Source of the DNA: CAZRIT01 sp964600225
Lineage (GTDB): Bacteria; Bacillota; Clostridia; Christensenellales; CAG-138
Reading direction: 5' to 3'
Length of the DNA stretch: 20,881 bases
Assembly: GCA_964600225.1 (NCBI GenBank)
Contig: CAZRIT010000029.1
Location: 1-20,881 of the forward strand
How positions within the stretch are numbered: the stretch's first letter is position 1; every line of letters starts with the position of its first letter. A program made the position numbers and the translations under genes. The notes under the pieces were generated by a model that was not told where the DNA came from, did not search any database, and worked only from the letters and a program-made list of their open reading frames with translations. This document shows positions 7,186-16,600 of the stretch, piece after piece.

Positions 7186-8793
7186 TCACGGCGCGGCCTT
7201 GACGATCACGATGCCGTTGATGAGCCGAATGCTGCCGTCGCGCGGATAGCTCGGCATGCCGCTGTATTCCTCCGTTGCAAGCGCCGCCGCAACCTGCGCA
7301 TCGTCCGCAGTCTCCAGTATTACGCCGATATAATCGCGCGCAAACGCGTGAAACAGGCCATCCGTATAGATCAAGTTGTATTCCGAGGCCGTTTGCATAC
7401 CGCTGTAGCGCGACAGCGACTGGAATACGACCTCCTTGGAGGGCGAATAGTTCCCATCCGAAAACCGGCCCGCAATATAAACGGGCGTTTGGTTGTCGTA
7501 AGCCTCGTACTGCTCCAGGCTAAGTATTACGCGGTTGGCCAGCGCATAGCAGTTTTCATACTTCAGTTGCAGCGCAAGATACAGCTCGTTATCGCACACG
7601 CCGTTGACCAGCCCGATCCAAAGGGCCATCACAAGCGTCACATAGCCCATCCCGTTTTTGACCCAAGCGCCCGCATTGGAACAGGCCTGATCGAAGGTGC
7701 GCGCGAATGCGTTGTACGCCACAATCAGCAGGATGTAGAAGAACACATAGCTATAGATCATCAGATAATAGGTCGCTTCGGTCTGTGCGCCCGTGAGGTA
7801 GATGCTGCCCAGCAGCATCGGCAGCATCGCCATGATCAATAGGGCAAACACCGTCTGCAACACGCCTGCTTTCCTGCCGCGAAAGAGCGCGGCAAGCAGC
7901 ATAATCCCCGACGCCGCCCCGATGGCCATGTGCAGATAGCGGATGTAGCGCCAGGAAACCAGCATGCTGGTGCGCAAAAAATACTGCGCAAACTGATAGT
8001 ATGCATCGAACACTCTGCGCGGCAGCTCCGAAAGCCGCATGCTCCCCATGGTATCCAATCCCGCGTGCGACGCAAGCTGCACGCCTGTGGCGGCGGGAAC
8101 AACCCAGCGCGCCAGCACGATATATACAATCAGGCCGCCGAGCACCGCGGCGGCATAGCGTCCAAGCAGCAACAGCATCTCCCGATCGGAGGATTCCTTT
8201 TCAAGCAGCCGTTGCAGATACCGCACGGCAAGCAGCGCAATGGCCACGCAGATCTGCGCCTGATAGATTGCCAGAGAAGCGACAAACAGTACCCCTCCCC
8301 CGCACCAATTCCAGCCTTTCGGGCTTCGGTCGGTCACATACGCGCCCAGCACGGCCAGACCGATGGCGATGAGGAAACCATCCGAGCAGTGCATCCAGGA
8401 AAAGGTGTTGGCCAGGGTCGGAAACGTCACCATCAATACCGCAATGACCGCGATTTGGGAGCGCTTTTGAATGCGCAGCATCCGCACAACCAGCGCGCAC
8501 GCAACGGAGACAGCCACGATGCCGATCATCCCCGTTACCAGCGGTATGCCGGAATCCGAACTGAAAAACGTGGCGGCCTTCAACAGCCAGCGGCCAAAAT
8601 AGAAGGCGTTATTGGGCGCGTAGAGGTTCATGACCTCATCATGGTTGGGATACTTCCCCGTAAACATGTACAGATGCGTCAGCATGCCCACAATGAACGC
8701 CACGGAAAACGCCAGCTTGGCCTCCGCCGAAATCCTGTCCTTCCATCGTTTCAACAATACATCGCACTCGGGCGGCGCAGGTATCTGCTTCAA
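7186..8793 (-). CDS. GtrII-like membrane glucosyltransferase
   Basis: 535 residues. About ten or more hydrophobic segments span residues 25 to 405, followed by a soluble C-terminal part of about 120 residues. The first outer loop has an acidic motif (PNHDEVMNLYAPN) and then FGRWLLKA, the arrangement seen in GtrII/Glucos_trans_II family proteins, where a loop acid follows the first helix. Family members transfer a glucosyl group from a lipid-linked donor to a surface polymer. The start is TTG at 8793 with GAGGA seven bases upstream; an in-frame stop at 8821-8823 limits any extension. It overlaps the preceding small gene by four bases (TTGA), indicating coupled translation. A terminator follows. 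The acceptor, possibly a wall polymer, cannot be told from the sequence, and no GtrA or GtrB partner is in the window. Confidence 0.8.
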   Translation of the reverse strand: MKQIPAPPECDVLLKRWKDRISAEAKLAFSVAFIVGMLTHLYMFTGKYPNHDEVMNLYAPNNAFYFGRWLLKAATFFSSDSGIPLVTGMIGIVAVSVACALVVRMLRIQKRSQIAVIAVLMVTFPTLANTFSWMHCSDGFLIAIGLAVLGAYVTDRSPKGWNWCGGGVLFVASLAIYQAQICVAIALLAVRYLQRLLEKESSDREMLLLLGRYAAAVLGGLIVYIVLARWVVPAATGVQLASHAGLDTMGSMRLSELPRRVFDAYYQFAQYFLRTSMLVSWRYIRYLHMAIGAASGIMLLAALFRGRKAGVLQTVFALLIMAMLPMLLGSIYLTGAQTEATYYLMIYSYVFFYILLIVAYNAFARTFDQACSNAGAWVKNGMGYVTLVMALWIGLVNGVCDNELYLALQLKYENCYALANRVILSLEQYEAYDNQTPVYIAGRFSDGNYSPSKEVVFQSLSRYSGMQTASEYNLIYTDGLFHAFARDYIGVILETADDAQVAAALATEEYSGMPSYPRDGSIRLINGIVIVKAAP

Positions 8794-9089
8794 AATCGTA
8801 TCCTCGTTTCTTGATATCCGTCAGTTGTTGGCAAAGAAATACATATGCCAAACTCCAGCGCCATGCCTGCGCTGTAGAGCACGCGCAGGTTAAGCGGCGC
8901 CAGCAGCACGGACGCAATGATGACCACAAACGCGCTGATGGCCACGAAAAACGCCGACAGGTACCTGAGCGTAGTCAGGTTCCTTTGGCCTATTTCTTCG
9001 GCATAGCGCGCAAAATAGGTTTGGTTTTTATCACAGGTGTGATCCAGATCCAAGTGCGCCCAGTAGAACAACAGCCGTTTGAGCTTCAT
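8790..9089 (-). CDS. Small membrane protein of unknown function
   Basis: 99 residues. A soluble N-terminus (about 1-42), rich in charged and aromatic residues (YWAHLDLDHTCDKNQTYFAR), leads into a hydrophobic segment at about 43-63 and a second, weaker one at about 68-85. I do not recognise a family. The length, and the abrupt polar end after the second segment, leave open that this is a truncated N-terminal piece of a larger multi-helix protein; that is inference. The ATG at 9089 is preceded by ggaaggg about 12 bases upstream. Its stop codon overlaps the TTG start of the GtrII-like gene, so the two are probably translated together. The transcript should start near 9243, giving a leader of about 150 bases. 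Confidence 0.6.
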   Translation of the reverse strand: MKLKRLLFYWAHLDLDHTCDKNQTYFARYAEEIGQRNLTTLRYLSAFFVAISAFVVIIASVLLAPLNLRVLYSAGMALEFGICISLPTTDGYQETRIRF

Positions 9090-9249
9090 ACCGTATCACG
9101 CCCTTCCGTGAAAAATCGTTGGCGGCGCGCGACTCAGACGGATGGTTCCTGCCCGCGGAACCGACGCTCCTGCCGCAATGCGGGGCCCTTGCCCTGCGCG
9201 GCCGTTCCGTTTTGCCTTTGTTTCGCCCGATGTTTGATGCGTAAGCTAT

Positions 9250-9278
9250 ATTGTAACACGTTCCGACACGGGATACAA
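9250..9278 (-). promoter_or_regulatory. Promoter of the small membrane protein-GtrII unit
   Basis: On the minus strand, TTGTAT (9273-9278) and TACAAT (9250-9255) are separated by 17 bases. Transcription would start near 9243. Confidence 0.6.
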
Positions 9279-9344
9279 TGACCGAAAGCACCGAATTGTA
9301 ACAAGCGTCCCAATAATCTTACATCGTCATTCTTTGCAATCGTG

Positions 9345-9374
9345 TTGAATCCGCAAAAACGTTCGTGCTATAGT
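9345..9374 (+). promoter_or_regulatory. Promoter of the membrane diguanylate cyclase
   Basis: TTGAAT (9345-9350), an 18-base spacer and TATAGT (9369-9374). A start near 9381 rules out the earlier in-frame initiation at 9373 and leaves a short leader with AAGGAGG at 9413-9419. Confidence 0.6.
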
Positions 9375-9429
9375 GTGTTGTGCCGATATTGATCGACAAT
9401 ATATCCCGGTTCAAGGAGGCGCGCGATTC

Positions 9430-10641
9430 TTGTATTGGCACATTGACACCGATATTGTCAGCCTGATCGTCATCCTCATTCTCTGCGTTTACAATGCCCG
9501 TCTGCTGCCCTCGCACGGAAGCGCCGTGCGCAGCCGACGGTTTTTGGTGTGCCTTTGGGCGGGCGTGTTCGGAACCGTCATCGACATCGCGGCAAGCGTT
9601 GTGATGGAGATACCGGGCCGCTCCTGGGTTTACCACCTGCTCATGATGCTCAATTTCGGCATGCTGGAGTTGCTGATTGTGGTCTGGCTGAATTATTCCG
9701 TTGCGGTGATGTATCATGACGCGCCCGCACGCATGCGCACGGCCACCAGGGCGGTCATGGCGCCGTATGCCCTGTACCTGCTGCTGCTGTTTTCCAACCC
9801 GCATACGGGGCTGTTCTACACGCTCGGGCCAAACAACGCCTATCAGCGGGGCCCTTGCTTTATGCTGATGGTGGCGCTGTTTGCCGCATACGCCCTTGCG
9901 CTGTTTATCATGGTCATGCTGCGTAAAAAGCACCTGCCGTTCGGGTATCCGAGTCGGCTATTATGGATGATGCCCGCCATCCTTTCCGTTGCCATTGCGG
10001 TGCAGCTATCGGTGCCGGGGTGGCTGACGGTGCTGCCAAGCTACATGATCTGCCTGGTGCTGGCCTCGCTGTTTTTGCAGACGCTGCGCATCAAAAGCCG
10101 CGAGGAGCTGGTGCAAACCCTTTCCGTCACCGCCGCGACGGACCCGTTGACGGGCCTGTACAACCGCATCGGGCTGGAGGAACGGATACGCATCCTGCAG
10201 GCCAAGCATCACGGCCGCCGCTGTCTGGCGGCCATGGTGGACGTGGACGACCTGAAGGCCATCAACGATACCATGGGCCATGCCGACGGCGATCTGGCGC
10301 TCAAGGCCGTAGCCAAGCAGCTAAAAAGCCACTTCCGCGCGACGGATATCGTGGCGCGCTTCGGCGGCGATGAATTCCTTGTGTTTTTAACGGGCGAACT
10401 GAGCGAATCGCAAGCGCGCCTTTCCCTCTGCCGCCTGCTTGCGGAGCTGTCGGCGCTTTCCGTCGACGGGCGCTTTTTTGTCCGGTGCAGCGTGGGCGCG
10501 GCCATGGGCATCATCGGCACGGACGATTATGAAACGCTCTGCCGGCATGCCGACAAAGCGCTGTATCACGTCAAACGCAGCGGCAAGAACGGCTACGCCC
10601 TCTATGCGCCCGATATGGAAGCGGTGCAACAATCTTTATAA
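9430..10641 (+). CDS. Membrane diguanylate cyclase (7TM-like sensor plus GGDEF)
   Basis: 403 residues. The N-terminal 220 residues hold about seven hydrophobic segments, a membrane sensor of unknown ligand. A GGDEF domain fills the rest: DPLTGLYNR at about 238-246, DVDDLKAINDTMGHADGD at about 271-288, and intact GGDEF at 312-316. RATD at 303-306 lies five residues before it, the position of the inhibitory I-site. Such proteins condense two GTP into cyclic-di-GMP, and product binding at the I-site limits synthesis. The start is TTG at 9430 because AAGGAGG lies ten bases upstream and the promoter excludes the earlier codon. The gene ends 30 bases from the stop of the giant cyclic-di-GMP protein on the other strand, with no clear terminator between them. 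The two C-terminal domains are clearly related (DIVxRxGGDEFLVFL, ADKALYHVK). Confidence 0.9.
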   Translation: MYWHIDTDIVSLIVILILCVYNARLLPSHGSAVRSRRFLVCLWAGVFGTVIDIAASVVMEIPGRSWVYHLLMMLNFGMLELLIVVWLNYSVAVMYHDAPARMRTATRAVMAPYALYLLLLFSNPHTGLFYTLGPNNAYQRGPCFMLMVALFAAYALALFIMVMLRKKHLPFGYPSRLLWMMPAILSVAIAVQLSVPGWLTVLPSYMICLVLASLFLQTLRIKSREELVQTLSVTAATDPLTGLYNRIGLEERIRILQAKHHGRRCLAAMVDVDDLKAINDTMGHADGDLALKAVAKQLKSHFRATDIVARFGGDEFLVFLTGELSESQARLSLCRLLAELSALSVDGRFFVRCSVGAAMGIIGTDDYETLCRHADKALYHVKRSGKNGYALYAPDMEAVQQSL

Positions 10642-10671
10642 CGGTCGGCATCGCGCGGTAAGCGACGCTTT

Positions 10672-13600
10672 CTATTCCCCTTCGGGCGAGTAGAAGGCAT
10701 AGCGCTGTTTGCCGTTTTTCTTGACGTGGTAGAGCGCCTTGTCCGCCTGTCGGTACAGTTCATCGAAGGTGCTTTCGCCAAGCTTGCCCACGGCCACGCC
10801 GATGCTGGTGGAAAGCGATACGCTGCCGTGCTCGTCCAGCCGCATGGCGGAAAGCTTTTGGGTTAGCGACGCCATCCATTCGTTCAGTTTATCCTCGTCC
10901 GCAACGCCCTCCAGGAACACCAGGAATTCATCGCCGCCGATGCGTCCGACGATATCCGTGCGCCGAAACTGCGCCTTGAGCACATCGGCCAGCAGGCAGA
11001 TGGCCCGATCGCCCTGCGGATGCCCCAATGTATCGTTGATGGCCTTCATGTTATCCAAATCCGCAATCATGAGCGCGCAGGGCGCCCCGCCGCCGCCCGC
11101 AAGCCTGTGGTGAATCAGCGCCTCGGTGGTAGCCTTGTTGTACAGGCCCGTCATGCCATCCTGCTCGGCTTGCTTTTTTACATCCAGCGCGGCGCGCTTT
11201 TCCTGCGTGATATCGCGCAGCATCGTATACGCCTTGATATGCCCCGAGTAGGGGTCCTGCACCATCTGCAATTCGGAACGGATATAGCCCTGCCGCCCAT
11301 CGGGGAACACGATGCTCCAATCCTCGCCAAGCGTGCGCACACCGTCGGCAAACTGCTTTTTCAGCCGTTCCCCCGCAAAGAACGCGCGGCACCGCTCCCG
11401 TTCCTCCCTGACGATGTATTGATCGACAATGTGATCGATGGTCTCCCCGCGCGGGCTGCCGACGGGCGGGAATGCCACGGGCAGCATGGCGCCGCCCTGC
11501 TTCTCCGTCACATCCGCGGTGAGGTCCTCCTCCAGATACATCAGCCCGCTGCCCGAGGCGGCGTCCTGCTCGACCGATTGCCGATAACGCTCGTACGCCA
11601 GCTCCTTTTCGTGCGTTTCGGTGATATCCAGGTAGGAAATGACGGCCGTCTTTGGCCGATGCGCCTCCGAAAACAGCACGGTATAGCGCATGTCCACCCA
11701 GCGCGGCACGCCGTTGGCATCGCGCATGTGCAGCCTGCGGCGGCCGCTCGGCACGCCTGCGGCGATATCGGCAAAAACCTGCCGATACTCCGCTGCGCTT
11801 TCGGGCAGCACGAGACCCTCCTCGATGACGGATTCGGGCACGTTGCGCTCCGCCGCAAGCGCCTCCTCGCCCGATGCGGCGGCCAGGTCTGTATAGGCTG
11901 TTTTCGATTCGATATCGTAGCGGTAGATCAAGCGGTTGGAGTGCGCGGCGACCGTGCGGAATATCTGCTCGTTTTCGCGGATGGCGCGCGCCTCATAATC
12001 CCGCTTGTGCTGCTGCGTGGTCTCCTCCACGGCAATGATGGCCTTGACGGGCGCGCCGTCGCTGCCAAAGATGGTGGCAAACTCAAAGCTCTCCCAGTAC
12101 CACCCGCCGTCCGCGCGGCGCATGTACGCCTCCGTCCTGCCCGTCTTTTGGCCGCTGCGGATGGCATTGTAAAAATCGATGTGCGCATGCACGGATTCCT
12201 CGCTGAGGATGCCCCGCTGCCCCAGGCGCTGCGGGATGTCATGAAGCACCGTGGGCAGGCCGTACAGCTTGGCATAGGAGGCGGGTATGGTGAGCGTGCG
12301 CTTGGCCACATCGTATTCGCAGATCATCTTGCCCATCTGCAGCATGGCCAGCTTGAGCTCCTCCTCATGGATGCGCGCCGTTTCCTCGGCAAGCTTGCGC
12401 TTGGTGACGTCAAACACCGCCATGTTGAGCGTTACCGCCTCGCCATGGCGTTCCGCGGCAACGCCGCGGATGCTCAGCCACCGCATGCCGCCATCCTTGG
12501 TGTGCACGCGGCAGGTGCTGTCGACGGATTCGCCTCCGTGCCTGAGCGCATCGACCTGCGCGCGGATTTCGGCGCAATCCTCCTTTACAAGGGCAAAGAA
12601 CGGGTCTTGCGCGGCGGCGGCATCGTATTCCTCCTTGGTATAGCCCGTCAGCGCATAGAGCCCCTCGCTCATATACAGCGCATGCATGCCCTGCGGCAAA
12701 ATTGCGTACGAGGCCAGTCCGCCCGGGATGCTGTCGGTCAGGAGCTTCAACCGCTGATAGGTCCGTCGCGATTTGGTGATATCCCGCGAGACGCCGTACA
12801 GGCCGATGACGCTGCCGTGCGCATCGCGCAGGATGTATTTGGAGGTGCTGGAATAGCGCGTCGTCCCATCGGGCAACGGGCTCTGCTCCACATAATCCGT
12901 CAGCGACACGCCGCTTTCGAGTATCCTTTGGTCGGCGGCGCGGTACCGTTCCGCCAGCGTACTTTCAAACAGGTCAAAATCCGTTTTGCCCGCCACATCG
13001 CCGATATCCGCAAGGTTGGTCAGCGCGGCAAACGGACGGCTGCAGCAGATATAGCGGAAGTTCGTATCCTTGACAAACGCGCAGTCGGAGGAGGATTCCA
13101 TCATGGCCGACAGCGCCACCGAAAGCAGCTCCCTGGCCGAAAGCGCCTCGCGCTCCCCTTTCGGAAGCTCCGAAAAGTATACGTTGAGGTACTTTTCGCC
13201 CGATTCATCCTCGGTCGGCCGCACAAAGGCCATCAGCCACACATAGCCGCCGCTGCCGTTTTTGAGGCGGTATTGGGCCACGCGTGTTTCGCCCGTTTCC
13301 AGTATGCTGCGGACAGTATTTTGCAGCGCCGCCCGATCATCGGGATGCACGCCCCTTAAGCCCTCCCTGCCGTACAGGCGCATGGCCTTGGCGCACGGCA
13401 TGTCCAGCAGCCGCAGCAGCCCGTCGTTGACGTACACGAGGTTGAGCCGATTGTCCTGCGTCGCCCGCATGCGCGCAAAGCCGCCGGGCATATCGTTGAG
13501 CATATCCCTGAGCGCCGCGTTGTCGCGTACGATCTTGGCGTTCAGATCGCGGCGGGTGAGCATGACGGCGATATAATCGCCCAGCGCCATGAGGTGATCG

Positions 13601-16600
13601 ATATGCGCAAGCTGGCGGGCGGGGTTGTCCACGCCCGTAAAGCCGATCACCCTGCCATCGCGCCGAAGCGGCACGGCCACCAGCGAACGGATGCCCTCTT
13701 TTTCCAGCATGCGCCGTTCCCTTTCCCTGTCGCCAGGCAGGGCGGCTACATCGGAGATGCTGATGTAGCTCATATCCTGATATACGCCGTTCCAGAAGGG
13801 CTCGTCCGCAAAGGGAACCCTTCGCGGGCTGCCGCGTCGGCCCTCAATGCCTTCGGCGCAGATTTCGTAGGTGTTGTCGGTCGATTGCTTTTTGTAATCG
13901 TGCTCGACAACATACGCGCGTTCGCCCCCGAAGTACGCCAGTATCTTTTCCAGCACATCGTGGATGGCGTCGTCGGAATTGCCCTCGGCAAGCAGCCTGC
14001 GGGCGATCTCGTTGAGGAACTTCAATTGCTCGGCGGACGCCTGCACGCTCTGCTCCGTGGTCTTTTCCTTGGAAATATCCGCAATGACCGTGACCAGCAC
14101 CCGTTCCCCGATGCCCTCGATGCCTGTAACGGCGCCGTTGCAGCGCACATAGGCAACCTCCCCGCCGCGCTTGACGATGCGGTATTCGTACAGCTCCGCC
14201 CCGCGCTCGGCAAACAGCCGCTCGGTGACGGCGCGCACGCGCGCCCTGTCATCGGGGTGAATGATTCGGTAGGCATTCGTCACCTCGGCCTCGTACTGCT
14301 CCCTTGTGTAGCCCAGCAGCGCATAGTATTTATCGTTGGTGAACGCATAGCGGAGACCGCCCGCTTCATCGGCCGTCACAGCACAGATGCCGCCGTTGAC
14401 GTTGTTCATGATGGCGGCCAGCCGTTCCGACGTTTCGTTGATCCTGTGCTCTGCCTGCACCAGCTCCGTAATATCCGTAATGACCGATAGCAGCACCGTG
14501 TCGCTGATGCCCGCCACGCTTGTGATGGCGGCGTTGCAGCGGACAAACAGGATTTCCCCGCTGCGCTTGATGCAGCGGTATTCATAGTGCGTGGAGCCGC
14601 GCGCGACCAAAAGCCGCTTCACAATCTCCGTCACGCGCGCCCTGTCCTCGGGGTGCGCCAGTTGAAAGGCGTCTGGCACCTCCGCTTCAAACTGCTCCCT
14701 TGTATAGCCGAACATGGCATGGTACTGCTCGTTGGAGAACACAAACCGCACCCGGTTGTCTTCGTCGATGGTGACGGCCGAGATGCCGCCGTTGATGCTG
14801 TTCATGATGGCGCCAAGCTGCTCGGAAAGCTCGCGCATCCTGTTTTCGGATTCCATCTGGCGGGTGATATCGTTGGCCACGGCAAGCTGCACGGGCTCCG
14901 CCACGCCGGGGAAATCGGCGATGGAGATGTTGCTCTGCATCCAGCGGATGCTGCCGTCGCGCCGCATGACGCGGTAGCTGCATGAAAACGGCGTGCGGTC
15001 AAGGCTTGCCTGCTGCGTCTGCCCAATAACCCGCTCCCGATCATCGGGATGGATCAGCTCAAACGCAACGGGCACCTCCCGTTCGAACTGCTCCCTCGTA
15101 TAGCCAAGCTGCGCAAAATACTGGTCGTTGACGAACAAAAACGTCGGCTTGTGATCCTTGATGATCGTGGCCGTGATGCCGCCGTTGACGTTATCCATGA
15201 TCGCCTGCAGGCGCTTGGCGGTTTGGTGCTCCTTGCGCTCCGCCACGCGCTGGGCCGTGATGTTGGTGATGGAGCTGTAAAACAGCAGCCGTTCGCCCGC
15301 CCTGGCAATGACCCGCATGGTCATGCGCAGGTAGGCATCCTCCCCATCCTCCGTCAGGCCCGTCAAGTGCACCTCGCAGGTGGCTTCTGCGCCCGTGCGG
15401 ATGGCGGTTTGCTGGCATTGCCGCATGCGCTCGCCGCTTGATTTGCTCATATAATCCTGCACGTCCAGCTTCAGCGCGTCCTCCATGGACATGCCGTCGC
15501 GGCCGAGCGCGCGCGCGTATTTTTCGTTGATGCGCAGCAGCTCCGTTTTGCCTTCGTAATACTCGAATATGCATGCCCCGCCGACGTAGCTGTTGAAGAT
15601 CAGCGTCTCCATGGACTTGGGGTCCCAGAAGGCGTTGTTATCCAGCGTTTCCACCGTTTCCAGCGCAAGCATGGTCTCCTCGCGGCCGATGCTTGCCGAA
15701 AGCTGTTCGTATTCCTCCACGGGCATGGGCTTGGCGTACAGATACCCCTGCACATAGTTGCAGCCGATGGAACGCAGATAGTCCGCCTGCTCCCCGGTCT
15801 CCACACCCTCGGCGATGACGGGCATGCCCAGCCATTTGGCCATGCGCACGATGGATTCGAGGATGTTGCCGCCGCGGCCTGCGTTCGAGCTGCCCTCCAG
15901 AAAGTGCATATCCGGCTTGAGCACGCCCGCGGGCACGTCCTTTAAGGTATTGAACGAGGAATAGCCGCTGCCAAAATCGTCAATTTCGATGGTGAAGCCA
16001 AAGGCGTTGAGCTTTTCCACCATGCCAATGATCTGCTCGGCCGACTGCGCAAACGCGGATTCCGTAATCTCCAGCCTTAGTAGCTCCACGGGGATTTGAT
16101 AGCGCTCCACCAGCCCCGTGATCTGCTGATAAAAATCCTCCCGAAACAGGTCGTAGCGGGAAATGTTGACCGAGACGGGCAGCGGCGCGCGGCCTGCGTC
16201 CAGCCACTTGCGCAGCAGCATGCACACCCGCTCCCATATGTACTTATCCATCTCGTAGATGAAGCCGTTGCGTTCAAACACGGGGATGAACTTGTTGGGC
16301 GGCACCATGCCCCTTTTGGGGTGCCGCCAGCGCACCAGCGCCTCCGCGCCGATCAATGCGCCCGTGGAATGGTTGAACTGCGGCTGAAACCACGGCTCAA
16401 ATTGCCCCGCCTTGAGCGCGCCGTTCATCTCGTTGATGATGCTTTGCTCGCGGATGATCTGCTCGCGCATGGACTCGTCGTACACCGCCACATGCACGTC
16501 GTAGCGCCCCTTGACGGAGGCCTCAGCAATGGCGGCGCGGTCGTACATGGCGTTGACGCTTAAGCTCTTGTCCGTAACAATATAGCGGCCCGTGCTGATG

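Larger units (their letters stand above)
9090..9429. other. Divergent intergenic region with leader RNA and two promoters
   Basis: This stretch contains the leader of the minus-strand GtrII unit (about 9090-9243), its promoter, and the promoter and ribosome site of the diguanylate cyclase gene. Within the leader, three short complementary elements could pair in two exclusive ways (9204-9209, 9156-9162 and 9144-9149). No gene is seen. Confidence 0.6.

Noticed and set aside
9090..9243. Cyclic-di-GMP-I (GEMM) riboswitch in the GtrII leader
   Set aside because: Pieces such as GGCAAAAC and GCGCAGGGC look similar, but the GNRA-capped hairpin, the GACGCAAAGCC core and the closing stem are not present in the right order. 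A covariance search would settle it.
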